Origin: Gammaproteobacteria bacterium
Lineage (GTDB): Bacteria > Pseudomonadota > Gammaproteobacteria > Pseudomonadales > PIVM01
Length of the DNA stretch: 64,000 nucleotides
Assembly (NCBI GenBank): GCA_003353945.1
Contig: PIVM01000001.1
Coordinates: 1-64,000, forward strand
Direction: 5' to 3'
Part shown: positions 43,769 to 55,249 of the stretch, piece by piece
Layout: each line of letters starts with the position of its first letter
Position numbering within the stretch: position 1 is the first letter of the stretch
Made by a program: the position numbers and the translations under genes
The notes under the pieces: generated by a model
Databases searched by the model: none
What the model saw: only the letters and a program-made list of their open reading frames with translations
Told to the model about the DNA's origin: nothing

Positions 43769-45868
43769 TTAGTTTACTGATTTATTATTGTTGTACATCA
43801 TATAGGTCGCCGTATGATAGAGGCCTAGCAGCAACTCTTTCATTGCCGCCGCTTTTTCAGGATATTGCTTCTGAACATCCTCTTTCACATTATCACTGCC
43901 CAGCTTATGCAAACTTGAACGCTCGCCATCGTACAACATCTGAAGATAAAACTGCTTGCCCCTCAGACCTATGGTCGGCCGATTACGTCGATCACCGCCA
44001 TGCACGATCACATAGGATTCAGCTTCATCGACAGCGTAGATATTTCGACCCAAGGTCGTGTTTTGATAAGGTAATCCCGCTAAAAAAGCAGTACTCGGCA
44101 GCATATCCACCAAACTCATTGGCGTTTCAATAACACGATTTTCTCGCAATATTGTCGGCGCATAAATTATAAAAGGCACGTGATGTTTAAACAGATTCAG
44201 TTGATCGTCTTCTTTCAGATGGGGTGATGGTTTGCTTTTATCATTGTGATCTCCGTAGAGAAGAAACAAGGTATTATCAGCATAGTCAGACTGTTTCACC
44301 AACTCCTGAAAATAAAAATTTACATTAAAATCCAGCAGTCGAATCGCATTAAACTGGTCTGCACTTAGAAAACCGTTACGCTCCGCTTCTTCTGATGATA
44401 CATCTACTTTTTCAAAACCACTATCATCATCTGGAATGGTAAACGGCCTGTGGTTGGCGGCAGTTTGAATCACAGCAAAAAAAGGTTTGCTGCGATCGCG
44501 CTGCATTAACAGTTCGTGTGATTCGATAAACAGATTACGATCCGATATGCCCCATACATCCACATTTTCGCTCTTCCAGTTACCTTCCTCAAAAAGATGC
44601 AGGCCCTCAATATTGTTTACTAATACCGCTCTAATATTGGCCCAATTTGCACTGCCGCCCAGAAAATAAAACTTTTCATAATTATCTAGCGAGCCGACTA
44701 CCGTTTGTTGATCAACAAAGCGTGGATTTCTCGATGCAGTCGTCTGACCAAATGACACATCAGGTATTCCTGTCATCTTGCCAAATACAGTTCTTGCAGT
44801 ACCACTGGACGGCACAAAAAAATGGGGGAAAAAATGGGATTTTCTTGCTAAAGCGTCCAGATTCGGTGTTGGATTGAGTGAATTGCCAAACACACCTAAA
44901 CGGTTAGCACCCAGTGACTCCAACATGATCAGCACAATATTAGGCGGCTTGTCCATTGGATGAACAAGATCCGCTGGCGCTGGCTCATTTAGTTCACGCA
45001 AATAATCCGGTTCAGTACGACTCGCTGAGTCAACAGATTCCAATCCCAAATACTTTCTAATCATCGGATAAGTGCTTTTTACAATTTCCTCATCATAGGC
45101 ATGACCGCGATTATCATAAGTATCAACAAAAAAAAGCACTGGATTAAGTGCTACGGCAGCAACAGCGATATCATTGGCAAAATAGGCTTCACTCCAGCGC
45201 AAAACGGTGACCGACTCAAGACGAATACCATCTATCTTACCAATCAAACCGTACAAAACAGCAATTGAAGCCAACACGATGCCAACAGCTTTTTGTGCCT
45301 TTAAAACAACCACTGCAGGCTTTTCAATAAGTCGAAATATGCGAGCAAAGAGCCTCCCACACAGAATAAATAACGCGGCTACAAACAAAGCCTGCCAGAT
45401 AACGGGATAGCTTTCCCAGACCATCTGTAATGAAATTAATGGTGTTTCAGCAAAACGCAAAATAGAGGCATCAACTCTCTCCCCAAGATAGGCGTAATAG
45501 CCAAAATCAATCATATAGAAGATTGTCACCAGCACAGTCACAAGACTAAGATACAACTGCACGACAGACGCGGTTACTTTCGATCTAACAAAACTAAACT
45601 TGGGCAATGCCGCACAGAAAAAGGCGGGGAACAGAACAATAAGTGCTAGCCTGAGATCAAACTTTACTCCCAAATAAAAGGCGTGCACCAACTCATCAAC
45701 TTTATAATCACTGTCAAAGCCGTAAAAATGGATAAAAAATAAGGAACGCCACAGGACAAAATACACAAAAAAGATGGCCACCAGCATGGCAAACAACTGG
45801 ATACGGCGTGACTTCAGATAAAGCATATTGATTCTCACAAAATAGCCAACAGAGTTACCATTCCCCAT
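43769..45868 (-). CDS. LTA-synthase/sulfatase-fold inner-membrane transferase
   Basis: 699 residues with ATG 45868; ATG 45826 (MLYLKSRRIQL) is an alternative start. Five N-terminal transmembrane helices occupy residues about 25-220. The sulfatase-type extracellular domain starts near NIVLIMLESLGANRLGVFGN. The nucleophile Thr lies in PSSGTARTVFGKMTG, the LTA-synthase form of the site, with LYGDHNDKS further metal ligands. Relatives transfer phosphoglycerol or phosphoethanolamine to periplasmic glucans or lipid A (OpgB/MdoB, LtaS). Here, between LPS genes, an envelope phospho-group transferase is likely; the donor and acceptor are unknown. Confidence 0.87.
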   Translation of the reverse strand: MGNGNSVGYFVRINMLYLKSRRIQLFAMLVAIFFVYFVLWRSLFFIHFYGFDSDYKVDELVHAFYLGVKFDLRLALIVLFPAFFCAALPKFSFVRSKVTASVVQLYLSLVTVLVTIFYMIDFGYYAYLGERVDASILRFAETPLISLQMVWESYPVIWQALFVAALFILCGRLFARIFRLIEKPAVVVLKAQKAVGIVLASIAVLYGLIGKIDGIRLESVTVLRWSEAYFANDIAVAAVALNPVLFFVDTYDNRGHAYDEEIVKSTYPMIRKYLGLESVDSASRTEPDYLRELNEPAPADLVHPMDKPPNIVLIMLESLGANRLGVFGNSLNPTPNLDALARKSHFFPHFFVPSSGTARTVFGKMTGIPDVSFGQTTASRNPRFVDQQTVVGSLDNYEKFYFLGGSANWANIRAVLVNNIEGLHLFEEGNWKSENVDVWGISDRNLFIESHELLMQRDRSKPFFAVIQTAANHRPFTIPDDDSGFEKVDVSSEEAERNGFLSADQFNAIRLLDFNVNFYFQELVKQSDYADNTLFLLYGDHNDKSKPSPHLKEDDQLNLFKHHVPFIIYAPTILRENRVIETPMSLVDMLPSTAFLAGLPYQNTTLGRNIYAVDEAESYVIVHGGDRRNRPTIGLRGKQFYLQMLYDGERSSLHKLGSDNVKEDVQKQYPEKAAAMKELLLGLYHTATYMMYNNNKSVN

Positions 45869-45971
45869 AAGCGGCTAAAGCTAAAAATTTAATGGTCGAT
45901 ATTATAATCGATCCACCTCCTCTAACCTACCATATCTGCGCTGCAGGGCTGGGCAACATCGCTCACATACC

Positions 45972-46268
45972 TTACAACTGTATCTTGATTTCAGCGCCTA
46001 TTGTGATATGGCTATCGGCGTTGCGCTGTTTGTTTATATAAAACTGCCCGTGAACTTTAACTCTCCCTGCTAGCCATTGTACATTCGAACCTTTTGGCGA
46101 CAATGGCATATTACACTTAGCGGCGACATCTAGCATGGAACAGGCTGGACCTTTGTCATATGGGGTGCAATGCGCGGCATCGCCTTTGCCAAAGGGCCAA
46201 GTAAATTGAATCACCTGTCCGATCACTTTCAATTTTATCAACATAGCCAGGGTTCGCTTCCGTGCCAA
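45972..46268 (-). CDS. Possible small protein, 98 aa
   Basis: TTG 46268 start with GGAG about six bases upstream. The product is beta-rich at its C-terminus (WLAGRVKVHGQFYINKQRNADSHITIGAEIKIQL) and has three cysteines (in DAAHCTPYDKGPACSML and CNMPL). No family recognised. It lies on the same strand as the GT-C gene upstream and the LTA-synthase-like gene downstream. Composition and codon choice look protein-like, but a non-ATG start and no homologue information leave this uncertain. ATG at 46244 is another start. Confidence 0.4.
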   Translation of the reverse strand: MARKRTLAMLIKLKVIGQVIQFTWPFGKGDAAHCTPYDKGPACSMLDVAAKCNMPLSPKGSNVQWLAGRVKVHGQFYINKQRNADSHITIGAEIKIQL

Positions 46269-46368
46269 TCACCTCTCCGAGCAAGCGCGACTGTAGTATT
46301 GCTTGTCTGGGCGGTATGGAATATTAATAGCGTTCGTGAATTTATTTATTATAATTTTTATTCTGCCT

Positions 46369-46868
46369 ATGAATCCAAAAAACTGATTCTATTCCATTCC
46401 GGTTTTCACTCTGCTATTGATCACCAGCACCACATCTCTCAACTACTGGGTTAATCCACTGCTGCAATTTCGCTTTTCAACCGATAGAGTGCCTTATCGG
46501 CAATAACCGCCATCTTAATCCCGGTAGAGGAGAGGTTAATTTCCTACATTATTTGACCGCACTAGCGCCTAAACTGCATAAGAATTTTCAACAGAATATC
46601 GAACCTCTACTTAATAAATACAGTGATATTACCTTTATCTTTTTTTACCCACCCTACTCTATTCTCGCCTGGCAGGATATCACCAATCGAGATTTACTCG
46701 ATGACTCCCCTAAACAATAGCGAGATTATCCATAACCTGAAAAACGATAAAGACTTTACTCACTACTCAAACAAAAATAGTCGGCTGATGGTGGATGATA
46801 TAGTCGTTGAAAAATCGCGGGTGCGCAATGTCACAACCAATGTGACGAGCGACGAAGTCTTTGATTGA
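46369..46868 (+). pseudogene. Decayed surface-polysaccharide-type gene (HYS-motif family)
   Basis: Three disjoint fragments in different frames read as one protein. ATG 46369 starts MNPKN, then an in-frame TGA at 46384-46386 interrupts FYSIPVFTLLLITSTTSLNYWVNP, a membrane anchor followed by NYxVNP. After a frame change and probable internal deletion, about 46492-46720 encodes NKYSDITFIFFYPPYSILAWQD. A further frame change gives EIIHNLKNDKDFTHYSNKNSRLM to 46868. An N-terminal helix with NYxVNP, a central FFPPYSILxW and a late DxxHYS are what I know from polysaccharide-cluster membrane proteins with an SGNH-like fold. A functional product is not expected. Confidence 0.65.
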
Positions 46869-46887
46869 TCTAAGGAAATATTTTGCC

Positions 46888-48417
46888 TTAGTAAACTTGG
46901 AATATAATCACTTTGTCGTTTTTACTATTGCTTATTTCCTTCAGTATGTCCGCATTTTTTAACAAAATTGTTTTTCTTGCTGAATCAATATCGTCGGCTT
47001 TGAAATGCAAAGCGTAGATATGTCCCGGCAACCATTTAGAAGCCAGAATCTCTTTATTTGACTTGGCAACTCCTCTGCTTCGCAAAGCATAAGCTTGACT
47101 AAAATAAGCAATATTGGGCCTATTGGTTATCAGTGGCGTATTCGCCATCTCACCGTTTTTAATCCACTGAGCCGCCTCAATAATATGATTTTTTTTATAA
47201 CTTGAACTAACAACTGTGTCGAGCACATAACCGGCGCTAATCAGGTAAAACAACAACCAAACCACAGCGCTTTGCCTGAAACAGGTCAGTATTTTGTCAA
47301 CACAAAAAGGTAGAAAAAGCAAACCCAGCACTACCAACGGAAAGCAATATCTTTCCAGCATAAATCCCCAGGAAAGCACAAACACAATCAAATAGGAAAA
47401 AACCGTTGCCAGACACAATAGAATCAATCTGCCGCTAAAGGTATCTATTGGCAACGTCACTCTCTTAACAAAAGTAAACAGCAATAGTAAAAAATAGATT
47501 GGGGTAAACGCCCTGATACAATTAACGAGCAGCAGCGTAAATAGCGCTGCATAAACCGCATATGGCGCATCCTCTACAGCGGTGTGCTTGATCAGTTCCC
47601 CCGACAACACCTCAGCCGCCTTGCGCATCTGCTGCTGTAAATTGCTGAAAGCTTGAAAATAATTTGCTGTGTCAATAACCGGTTTAGCCTTTTCCACCAA
47701 TACCGGATCAAACAGGCGCATAATAAACGCCACCACCACTGCCACCAGTACAAGCAGACTAAGAAATTTCGCTGCAACCTTTATTCGTTCCTTGACTACG
47801 CCCCTGCCAAAGAGCAATAAGCCCATGGGTGTGACAAGTGCGACAATCACCATCTCTGGTCGTGATAAAAACGCTAAGGTCACATAAGCTAACCATCTTA
47901 ACTGAGATGTGAATGTCGGGATTTTATTGTAACGAATCAACTCCAACACACTTAGCAGCATAAACCCCAGAAAACCGGGATCTCTGACAATACTGGCTCG
48001 ATAATCAGCAATCAAAGGATGAAAAAGAATGATCAACAGGGCAATCAATTGTGCGCGTCTGCTACCGCCCATCTCCTCTACAATTTTAACAAATGCATAA
48101 CTGACCAACAAAAAACACAGTGAGGTGATGATAGAACCCGCATAGTGTAGCGGGATTGCCGTAAGCTGGTGTAATAAAGCAATAACTATTGAATAAAACG
48201 GCCAAAAATAGCTGGCCATGACCTGAGAAAAATCCTGTTCAAGAAAACTTCTGGCGGTTAAAAGATAGAGAATACCATCCTTGTTAATCGTCGGATGTGA
48301 AGCAATAATCCACCCGGATAATAGCAAACTTGCCAACGCAATCACTTCGACGCGAAGAGCATCTCGCCGGTATAATATTGCACTGCTTGTGAGACGATCA
48401 AACAGATTGTTTTCCAC
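46888..48417 (-). CDS. GT-C-fold membrane glycosyltransferase-like protein (GT39/ArnT type)
   Basis: 509 residues. GTG 48417 is preceded by GGAG six bases upstream. About eleven transmembrane helices are visible. The first periplasmic loop reads HPTINKDGILYLLTARSFLEQDF, where the acidic Asp in NKDG matches the catalytic acidic residue of GT-C enzymes, and a second loop has DYRASIVRDPGF. The C-terminal ~100 residues are soluble. Such proteins transfer sugars from polyprenyl-phosphate donors to lipid A, proteins or glycans. The donor and acceptor are unknown. It lies upstream of the LTA-synthase-like gene on the same strand, with the relic region between them. Confidence 0.83.
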   Translation of the reverse strand: MENNLFDRLTSSAILYRRDALRVEVIALASLLLSGWIIASHPTINKDGILYLLTARSFLEQDFSQVMASYFWPFYSIVIALLHQLTAIPLHYAGSIITSLCFLLVSYAFVKIVEEMGGSRRAQLIALLIILFHPLIADYRASIVRDPGFLGFMLLSVLELIRYNKIPTFTSQLRWLAYVTLAFLSRPEMVIVALVTPMGLLLFGRGVVKERIKVAAKFLSLLVLVAVVVAFIMRLFDPVLVEKAKPVIDTANYFQAFSNLQQQMRKAAEVLSGELIKHTAVEDAPYAVYAALFTLLLVNCIRAFTPIYFLLLLFTFVKRVTLPIDTFSGRLILLCLATVFSYLIVFVLSWGFMLERYCFPLVVLGLLFLPFCVDKILTCFRQSAVVWLLFYLISAGYVLDTVVSSSYKKNHIIEAAQWIKNGEMANTPLITNRPNIAYFSQAYALRSRGVAKSNKEILASKWLPGHIYALHFKADDIDSARKTILLKNADILKEISNSKNDKVIIFQVY

Positions 48418-49009
48418 TTTTTCTCCGATGATATTTTCGCAAACTTTCTAAATCAAAGAACAGTTTAGTTACAGTTTTACGCAGTGCGCAGATGATTTTG
48501 TCTAAGTGCCTAACCAAGAACAGAAACCTTAACCGTGTCAAAGCCGCTTAAATAGCAGACAATATTCCTGCTCTCATCCGTAGCAGCACGAAAAATATCA
48601 TTCAATAACGACTGATCACCGATTCTACTTCTTTAGAATAGGTAATAGTGATTTAATCCAATAGGCTTTCGTAGAAAATGCGGGTTTAAATTTGCTGATA
48701 TACGGGCAAATCAAATACGCCAATACCTCTACGGGCCACACATTATACACATCATTTTCATCAATTAATCATCTCTCCACGGCGAATCAACGCCAAATCA
48801 AGCACCAGAAAACATCAGGGTTACTGGGTATCGTCCCGTATAATAAAAACAACAAGTTAGCGTTATGGCCTCGGAAAATTTATTTTTCTCTGCGGCCCTT
48901 AGCATAGATTCGCCCTGATCAACTCTCAGCCATTGTTTACAGCTGAGTTAGATTTAGGCACTATGCCCACAGTACAATTCCATTTTCAATCTACCTCATT
49001 GACCCTGCC
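48418..49009. other. 592-bp spacer with minus-strand coding relic
   Basis: It lies between divergent glycosyltransferase genes. On the minus strand, 48625-48768 is an open stretch without a start codon that reads like a protein C-terminus: NVWPVEVLAYLICPYISKF then STKAYWIKSLLPILKK before a stop. A one-frame-shifted upstream piece reads VLDLALIRRGEMIN. This looks like the tail of a decayed gene. The right end carries the leader of the GT4 gene at 49010. No terminator seen. Confidence 0.45.
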
Positions 49010-50014
49010 ATGCCCAAACTACTTTTTATTACTAAAAATCTCAATGGCGCCTCAACTCGCTATCGTGCGCTTGGCTATGCTGATCAGTTAAGGAATTCCG
49101 GCTGGACTGTCTCACAGTGGTCATCAAAGGGCGGATTGAGGACACTGCCGTGGCTGATAAAGGCAACGCTTCAGTCAGATGTTGTTATGATTCAACGAAA
49201 ACTGCTCTCTCCGCCCATTCTTTGTCTTGTCAGGGCACTAAATACAAATCTCATCTACGATTTTGATGATGCCGTTTTTCTCAAAGACAATGGCAGCAAA
49301 TCAAAACATCGCTATAAGCTATTCCGCAAAGTGACTCAAAGCGCTCGCATGATTTTTGCTGGCAATCAATATTTGGCTGACCAGGCTCGTTTATTTAATC
49401 CTCAAGTCACCGTGTTACCGACGACAGTCAACATCAATAAATACGAAGAAGCGCATAACACCAACAGTTCAGAGACAAATACTATTGACTTGGTTTGGAT
49501 AGGCAGCAGCTCTACTCGCAAATACCTGGAAGATATAACACCCATACTGGAAAAACTGGGTCAGCAATATCCTCAATTGCGCTTGAAAATCATCGCAGAT
49601 TTTGATCTGCCTCTTAAACATCTGGTGACGATCCCGATTGAATGGAGTGAAAAATGTGAGGCTCATGAACTCGCCTCATCTTGTATTGGTATCGCACCAA
49701 TGACAGAAAACCCGTGGACAAAGGGTAAATGCGCGTTAAAAATCATCCAATATATGGCGGCCGGTTTGCCCGTTGTTTCATCTTGTACTGGCGCAAACAA
49801 AGAAGTTGTGGTCGATGAAGAAACAGGATTTCTAGTCAACACCGAAAATGAATGGATTTCCGCCATTGGCCGTTTAATTAATGATAAGCCATTACGACAA
49901 GCCATGGCGAGTAAAGGATTTGAACGCGCAAAAAATAATTACTCCCAGGAATATGGAGTTAACGTCATGTTAGAAATCCTGAATCATCTATTCAACAGTC
50001 ACCGATTTCGCTAA
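49010..50014 (+). CDS. GT4-like glycosyltransferase
   Basis: 334 residues, slightly short for GT4. The N-domain begins [26 protein letters not shown]. The C-domain starts near [26 protein letters not shown] and has the donor-side block [35 protein letters not shown], the expected GT4 helix with a Lys/Gln-containing variant of the E-x7-E motif. The motif YDFDDAVF in the N-domain is typical of bacterial LPS glycosyltransferases with this fold. Donor and acceptor unknown. Its 3' end overlaps the glmS 3' end by 27 bp on the opposite strand. Confidence 0.85.
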   Translation: MPKLLFITKNLNGASTRYRALGYADQLRNSGWTVSQWSSKGGLRTLPWLIKATLQSDVVMIQRKLLSPPILCLVRALNTNLIYDFDDAVFLKDNGSKSKHRYKLFRKVTQSARMIFAGNQYLADQARLFNPQVTVLPTTVNINKYEEAHNTNSSETNTIDLVWIGSSSTRKYLEDITPILEKLGQQYPQLRLKIIADFDLPLKHLVTIPIEWSEKCEAHELASSCIGIAPMTENPWTKGKCALKIIQYMAAGLPVVSSCTGANKEVVVDEETGFLVNTENEWISAIGRLINDKPLRQAMASKGFERAKNNYSQEYGVNVMLEILNHLFNSHRFR

Positions 50015-51820
50015 ATTTCTCGGTTGATCTACATCGGTGCCCTTTAAGACTGCTACGTGATAGGACAGCAACTGCAATGGCAGTGTATAAATGATAGGGG
50101 CAATCACGTCAGCAACGTGAGGTACGTTGATCACGGTAACGCCTGTTTCATCGACAAAACCTGAATCCTTATCCGCAAAAACAAAGAGCTGACCACCTCT
50201 GGCCTGAACTTCCTCTAAATTGGATTTCAGTTTTTCAAGTAGCTCATCATTAGGCGCTACGGCTACGACAGGCATGTCATCATCGACGAGAGCCAGGGGA
50301 CCGTGTTTTAATTCGCCGGCAGGATAGGATTCCGCGTGAATATACGATATTTCTTTTAACTTCAGAGCGCCCTCCATTGCTACCGGGTACTGCACACCAC
50401 GGCCAAGAAACAGGGCATGGTGTTTATCTGCGAATTGCTCTGCGACCTGGTAGATGGATCGGTCCAAATCCAAAGTTTCTTGCATTAATTGAGGTAATGT
50501 ATGCAACGCTTCAACAATGTCTTTTTCAAGCCCGTCTTCCATGCCGTGGCGTCGCCCAATTGCAACGGTTAGCAATAACAGGGCGACAAGCTGTGTTGTA
50601 AATGCTTTAGTTGAGGCTACCCCAATCTCAGGCCCAGCATTAGTCATTAAGGCAAGATCAGATTCTCTTACCAGTGAGCTTTGAGCCACATTGCAAATGG
50701 TCATTGTTGCCGCATAACCTAATTGTTTTGCCATGCGTAATGCCGCTAGGGTATCAGCTGTTTCACCGGATTGCGAAATCGTCACCAGGAGTTTGTTTTT
50801 GGGAACGACAAATTTACGGTATCGAAATTCACTCGCTACTTCCACACGACAGGGTACATTTGCTAGACCTTCAATCCAGTACTTAGCAACTGTTCCTGCA
50901 TGAAAACTGGTTCCACAAGCAACAATCTGCACGGATTCTATACGGTCAAAAACGGCTTGAGCGCCTATGCCCATGGTTTCCTCGATTATGCCCGCAGGAT
51001 TGATTCGACCGCGTAAGGTGTTTTTTACAACATCTGGCTGTTCATAAATTTCCTTTAGCATAAAATGACGGTATTGTCCTTTGTCTGCAGCCTCAGCGCT
51101 TTCTTTAATTCTCTCTGTCGGTCGCTTAATGCTCTGTCCATTAGCTTCCCATATTTTATAACTATCGGGTGTAATCTCTGCAATATCTCCCTCTTCGAGA
51201 TAGACAAAACGGTCTGTAACCTGTCTTAAAGCCAGTTGATCCGAAGCGAGAAAATTTTCTCCCAAACCAAGACCAAGAACTAATGGACTGCCGCTTCGAG
51301 CTGCTATGATTTTATCCGGCTCCTTGCGATGTATCACTGCAAGTCCAAATGCCCCTTCCAGTTGGTTAACCGAGTCTTTTACAGCTTGAAGGAGGTTTTC
51401 CTTGGTTTTTAAGTTTTCGTTAATCAGATGAGCAATCACTTCTGTATCGGTTTCGGATAAGAATTCGTAGCCTTTGCCGATAAGGTAATCTCTCAACTCT
51501 TCATGGTTTTCAATAATGCCATTATGAACCAGCGCCAGTTCATTATTGGATAAATGTGGGTGGGCGTTTGCTTGTGACGGTTTTCCATGTGTGGCCCAGC
51601 GCGTATGGGCTATACCCGTGTGACCTAACATAGGTGTACTCTGAACACTTTGTTCAAGGATCTCCACTTTGCCTGCTTGTTTGTTGAATTTAATCTTGTC
51701 GCTATTATCAATTATGGCGACACCAGCCGAATCATAACCTCTGTACTCAAGGCGTTTTAAGCCTTCCAGCAAAATAGCGGCAACTTCCCGCCTGGCGACT
51801 GCTCCAACAATTCCACACAT
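49988..51820 (-). CDS. glmS: Glutamine-fructose-6-phosphate aminotransferase (isomerizing)
   Basis: 610 residues from ATG 51820 (AAGGAA six bases upstream), so that the catalytic Cys is residue 2 in MCGIVGAV, as the mature enzyme requires. The glutaminase half (about 1-240) has [17 protein letters not shown] and [12 protein letters not shown]. Two SIS domains follow ([16 protein letters not shown] and [37 protein letters not shown]). It converts fructose-6-phosphate and glutamine to glucosamine-6-phosphate, the entry to UDP-GlcNAc. It lies 23 bp after glmU; the two form an operon. Confidence 0.97.
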   Translation of the reverse strand: MCGIVGAVARREVAAILLEGLKRLEYRGYDSAGVAIIDNSDKIKFNKQAGKVEILEQSVQSTPMLGHTGIAHTRWATHGKPSQANAHPHLSNNELALVHNGIIENHEELRDYLIGKGYEFLSETDTEVIAHLINENLKTKENLLQAVKDSVNQLEGAFGLAVIHRKEPDKIIAARSGSPLVLGLGLGENFLASDQLALRQVTDRFVYLEEGDIAEITPDSYKIWEANGQSIKRPTERIKESAEAADKGQYRHFMLKEIYEQPDVVKNTLRGRINPAGIIEETMGIGAQAVFDRIESVQIVACGTSFHAGTVAKYWIEGLANVPCRVEVASEFRYRKFVVPKNKLLVTISQSGETADTLAALRMAKQLGYAATMTICNVAQSSLVRESDLALMTNAGPEIGVASTKAFTTQLVALLLLTVAIGRRHGMEDGLEKDIVEALHTLPQLMQETLDLDRSIYQVAEQFADKHHALFLGRGVQYPVAMEGALKLKEISYIHAESYPAGELKHGPLALVDDDMPVVAVAPNDELLEKLKSNLEEVQARGGQLFVFADKDSGFVDETGVTVINVPHVADVIAPIIYTLPLQLLSYHVAVLKGTDVDQPRNLAKSVTVE

Positions 51821-51843
51821 AATCAATTCCTTAATTAATCAAT

Positions 51844-53205
51844 CTACTTCTTTTTTTCAGGGCGTTTCCAGTCAGGAATATTTCTTTGTTTACCACGCGC
51901 TATTCCCAGCTCATTGCTGGCAACTTCCCTGGTAATGGTAGAACCCGCACCTACCGTTGCCTTTGTTCCAATTCTAACTGGCGCGACCAATGACGTATTG
52001 GAACCAATGAATGCACCATCTTCTATTACGGTTTTAAACTTATTTACGCCGTCATAATTGCATGTGATTGTACCAGCACCAATATTGACCGCCTCGCCAA
52101 TTTCACTGTCACCAATATAGCTCAGATGGTTCACTTTAGAGCCTCGACCAATATGGGTTTTTTTTGTTTCCACAAAATTGCCTACTTTGGCTTTTTCAGC
52201 CAACTTGGTACCGGGCCTTAACCGAGCAAACGGCCCGATGCTGCACCCGTCTGAAACCTCGGTTTGATCTAAAATACTATTGGCTTGGATATCAACATTA
52301 TTACCAATGACAGAATTTATAATAATTGTATTCGCGCCAATTCGCACATTGTCACCAAGTTTTACTTTTCCCTCAATGATGACATTGACGTCAATAACCA
52401 CATCCTGCCCGACCTCCAGTTCTCCGCGTAAGTCAAAGCGACCTGGATCAAGCAGGCTGGCACCCTGTTCCATTAACACAACTGCCTGTCGCTGTTGATA
52501 CCAACGCTCTAACTCGGCTAATTGCACACGGCTGTTAACACCTTGCACTTCCTGTTCCTGCCCAGGCTGCACTGTCTCGATTTTGATGTTATTTTGTGCT
52601 GCCAGTGCGATCACATCTGTCAGATAATACTCCCCCTGAGCATTGTTATTGGATAAGCCGGGCAACCATTGACGTAAATGTGAGGATTTTACTGCTAGAA
52701 TGCCGGTGTTGATTTCCTTGATCGCCAGTTGCTCGTCTTTGGCGTCTTTTTGCTCTACGATTGCCGACACTAAACCCTCGCCAGAACGAATGATACGACC
52801 ATAACCACTTGGAGCATCCAGCTCTACGGTAAGAAGCCCTATTTGTTGTTCATTTACCAAGCTAAGCATTTTATTGAGTGTGCTTATATGGATCAGTGGT
52901 ACATCGCCGTACAGTATTAACACAATACTGTCTTGTCTCAGATAGGGTAATGTTTGCTGAACCGCATGACCCGTACCTAATTGCTCTGATTGAATCACGC
53001 AGTTAACCCGGCTATCAACGGATTGTTTAACCTGTTCTGCGCCATGACCAACCACTAAATGAATGTGACTACTTTCTAGTTGATTGGCCGTATCCAGAAC
53101 ATGCTGAATGAGGCTCTTGCCAGCCAGTTGATGCATTACCTTGGGTAAATCGGATCGCATACGAGTGCCTTGACCGGCGGCAAGAATAACAACATCAATG
53201 TTCAC
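51844..53205 (-). CDS. glmU: Bifunctional UDP-GlcNAc pyrophosphorylase / glucosamine-1-phosphate acetyltransferase
   Basis: 453 residues, the GlmU standard. GTG 53205 follows a perfect AAAGGAG. The uridyltransferase half opens with VVILAAGQGTRMRSDLPKVMHQLAGKSLIQHV and has the Gly-rich and Asp(GDVPLI) sites. The C-terminal half is a left-handed beta-helix of hexapeptide repeats (VRIGANTIIINSVIG, EAVNIGAGTITCNYDG). It makes UDP-GlcNAc for peptidoglycan and LPS. A strong terminator lies 42 bp upstream, so glmU-glmS probably has its own promoter within that short space or relies on readthrough. Confidence 0.97.
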   Translation of the reverse strand: MNIDVVILAAGQGTRMRSDLPKVMHQLAGKSLIQHVLDTANQLESSHIHLVVGHGAEQVKQSVDSRVNCVIQSEQLGTGHAVQQTLPYLRQDSIVLILYGDVPLIHISTLNKMLSLVNEQQIGLLTVELDAPSGYGRIIRSGEGLVSAIVEQKDAKDEQLAIKEINTGILAVKSSHLRQWLPGLSNNNAQGEYYLTDVIALAAQNNIKIETVQPGQEQEVQGVNSRVQLAELERWYQQRQAVVLMEQGASLLDPGRFDLRGELEVGQDVVIDVNVIIEGKVKLGDNVRIGANTIIINSVIGNNVDIQANSILDQTEVSDGCSIGPFARLRPGTKLAEKAKVGNFVETKKTHIGRGSKVNHLSYIGDSEIGEAVNIGAGTITCNYDGVNKFKTVIEDGAFIGSNTSLVAPVRIGTKATVGAGSTITREVASNELGIARGKQRNIPDWKRPEKKK

Positions 53206-53247
53206 GGTGTCTCCTTTATTACTGAAATGGATTTATTTTACGGATAT

Positions 53248-53277
53248 AAAAAAGGGTAGCTCAAGCTACCCTTTTTT
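53248..53277 (-). terminator. Strong intrinsic terminator after atpC
   Basis: GGGTAGC (53254-53260), a TCAA loop and GCTACCC (53265-53271) form a perfect 7-bp stem. T-runs of six flank it on either strand (53272-53277 and the A-run at 53248-53253 reading as T on the minus strand). It ends the ATP synthase operon transcript. Confidence 0.92.
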
Positions 53278-53310
53278 ATCTTACTTTTTGTCAAAGAAGC
53301 GTTAGAAAAA

Positions 53311-53736
53311 TTACTGCCCTAGCTTTTTCCTAATCTGCTGCAGAGTCCTTAACTGAGCTGTCGCCTCCGCTAACCTAATTGCTGCTCTGGAATAATCAAA
53401 ATCACTATTGCGGTTGGCAATCGCATGCTCAGCTTCTTTTTGTGCTTCAATTGCCGCCGCCTCATTGATGTCATCTGCCCGGATAGCCGTGTCAGATAAT
53501 ACCGTTATTACACCTGGCTGCACTTCCAAGTATCCGCCGGACAGATAATAGACCTGCTCATCGCCTTCTTGTGTCGTAATACGAATCGGACCTGGCTTTA
53601 GTGAGGTCAATAGAGGTGCATGACCCGGTGTAATACCCAAGTCGCCCATACTACCTGTGGCTACCAGAATCTCCACTCTCCCAGAGTAAATTTCCTCTTC
53701 CGCACTGACGATATCACAATGGATAGTCATCGCCAT
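53311..53736 (-). CDS. atpC: F1 ATP synthase epsilon subunit
   Basis: 141 residues. The N-terminal beta-sandwich has [46 protein letters not shown], a standard epsilon-subunit block. The C-terminal helical hairpin is [38 protein letters not shown]. It connects the central stalk to the Fo ring and inhibits ATP hydrolysis. Last gene of the atp operon, 48 bp after atpD, followed by the terminator at 53248-53277. Confidence 0.97.
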   Translation of the reverse strand: MAMTIHCDIVSAEEEIYSGRVEILVATGSMGDLGITPGHAPLLTSLKPGPIRITTQEGDEQVYYLSGGYLEVQPGVITVLSDTAIRADDINEAAAIEAQKEAEHAIANRNSDFDYSRAAIRLAEATAQLRTLQQIRKKLGQ

Positions 53737-53784
53737 ATTTTCACACCTCTAATCTACACCTCTAGCCGTATAAGCAAACGCTGC

Positions 53785-55215
<1,431 letters not shown>

Positions 55216-55217
55216 TT

Positions 55218-55240
55218 AGTGTGAAAAACGTTTTCACACT
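55218..55240 (-). repeat. Perfect 10-bp inverted repeat between atpG and atpD
   Basis: AGTGTGAAAA (55218-55227), a 3-base ACG loop and TTTTCACACT (55231-55240). In the atp transcript this is a hairpin just after the atpG stop codon. It has no downstream U-run, so a processing or stability role is more likely than termination. Confidence 0.7.
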
Positions 55241-55249
55241 CAATATTAA

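Noticed and set aside
46170..46454. 94-codon plus-strand frame
   Set aside because: Lies opposite a more protein-like minus-strand frame and across the start of the decayed gene; its sequence has no pattern.
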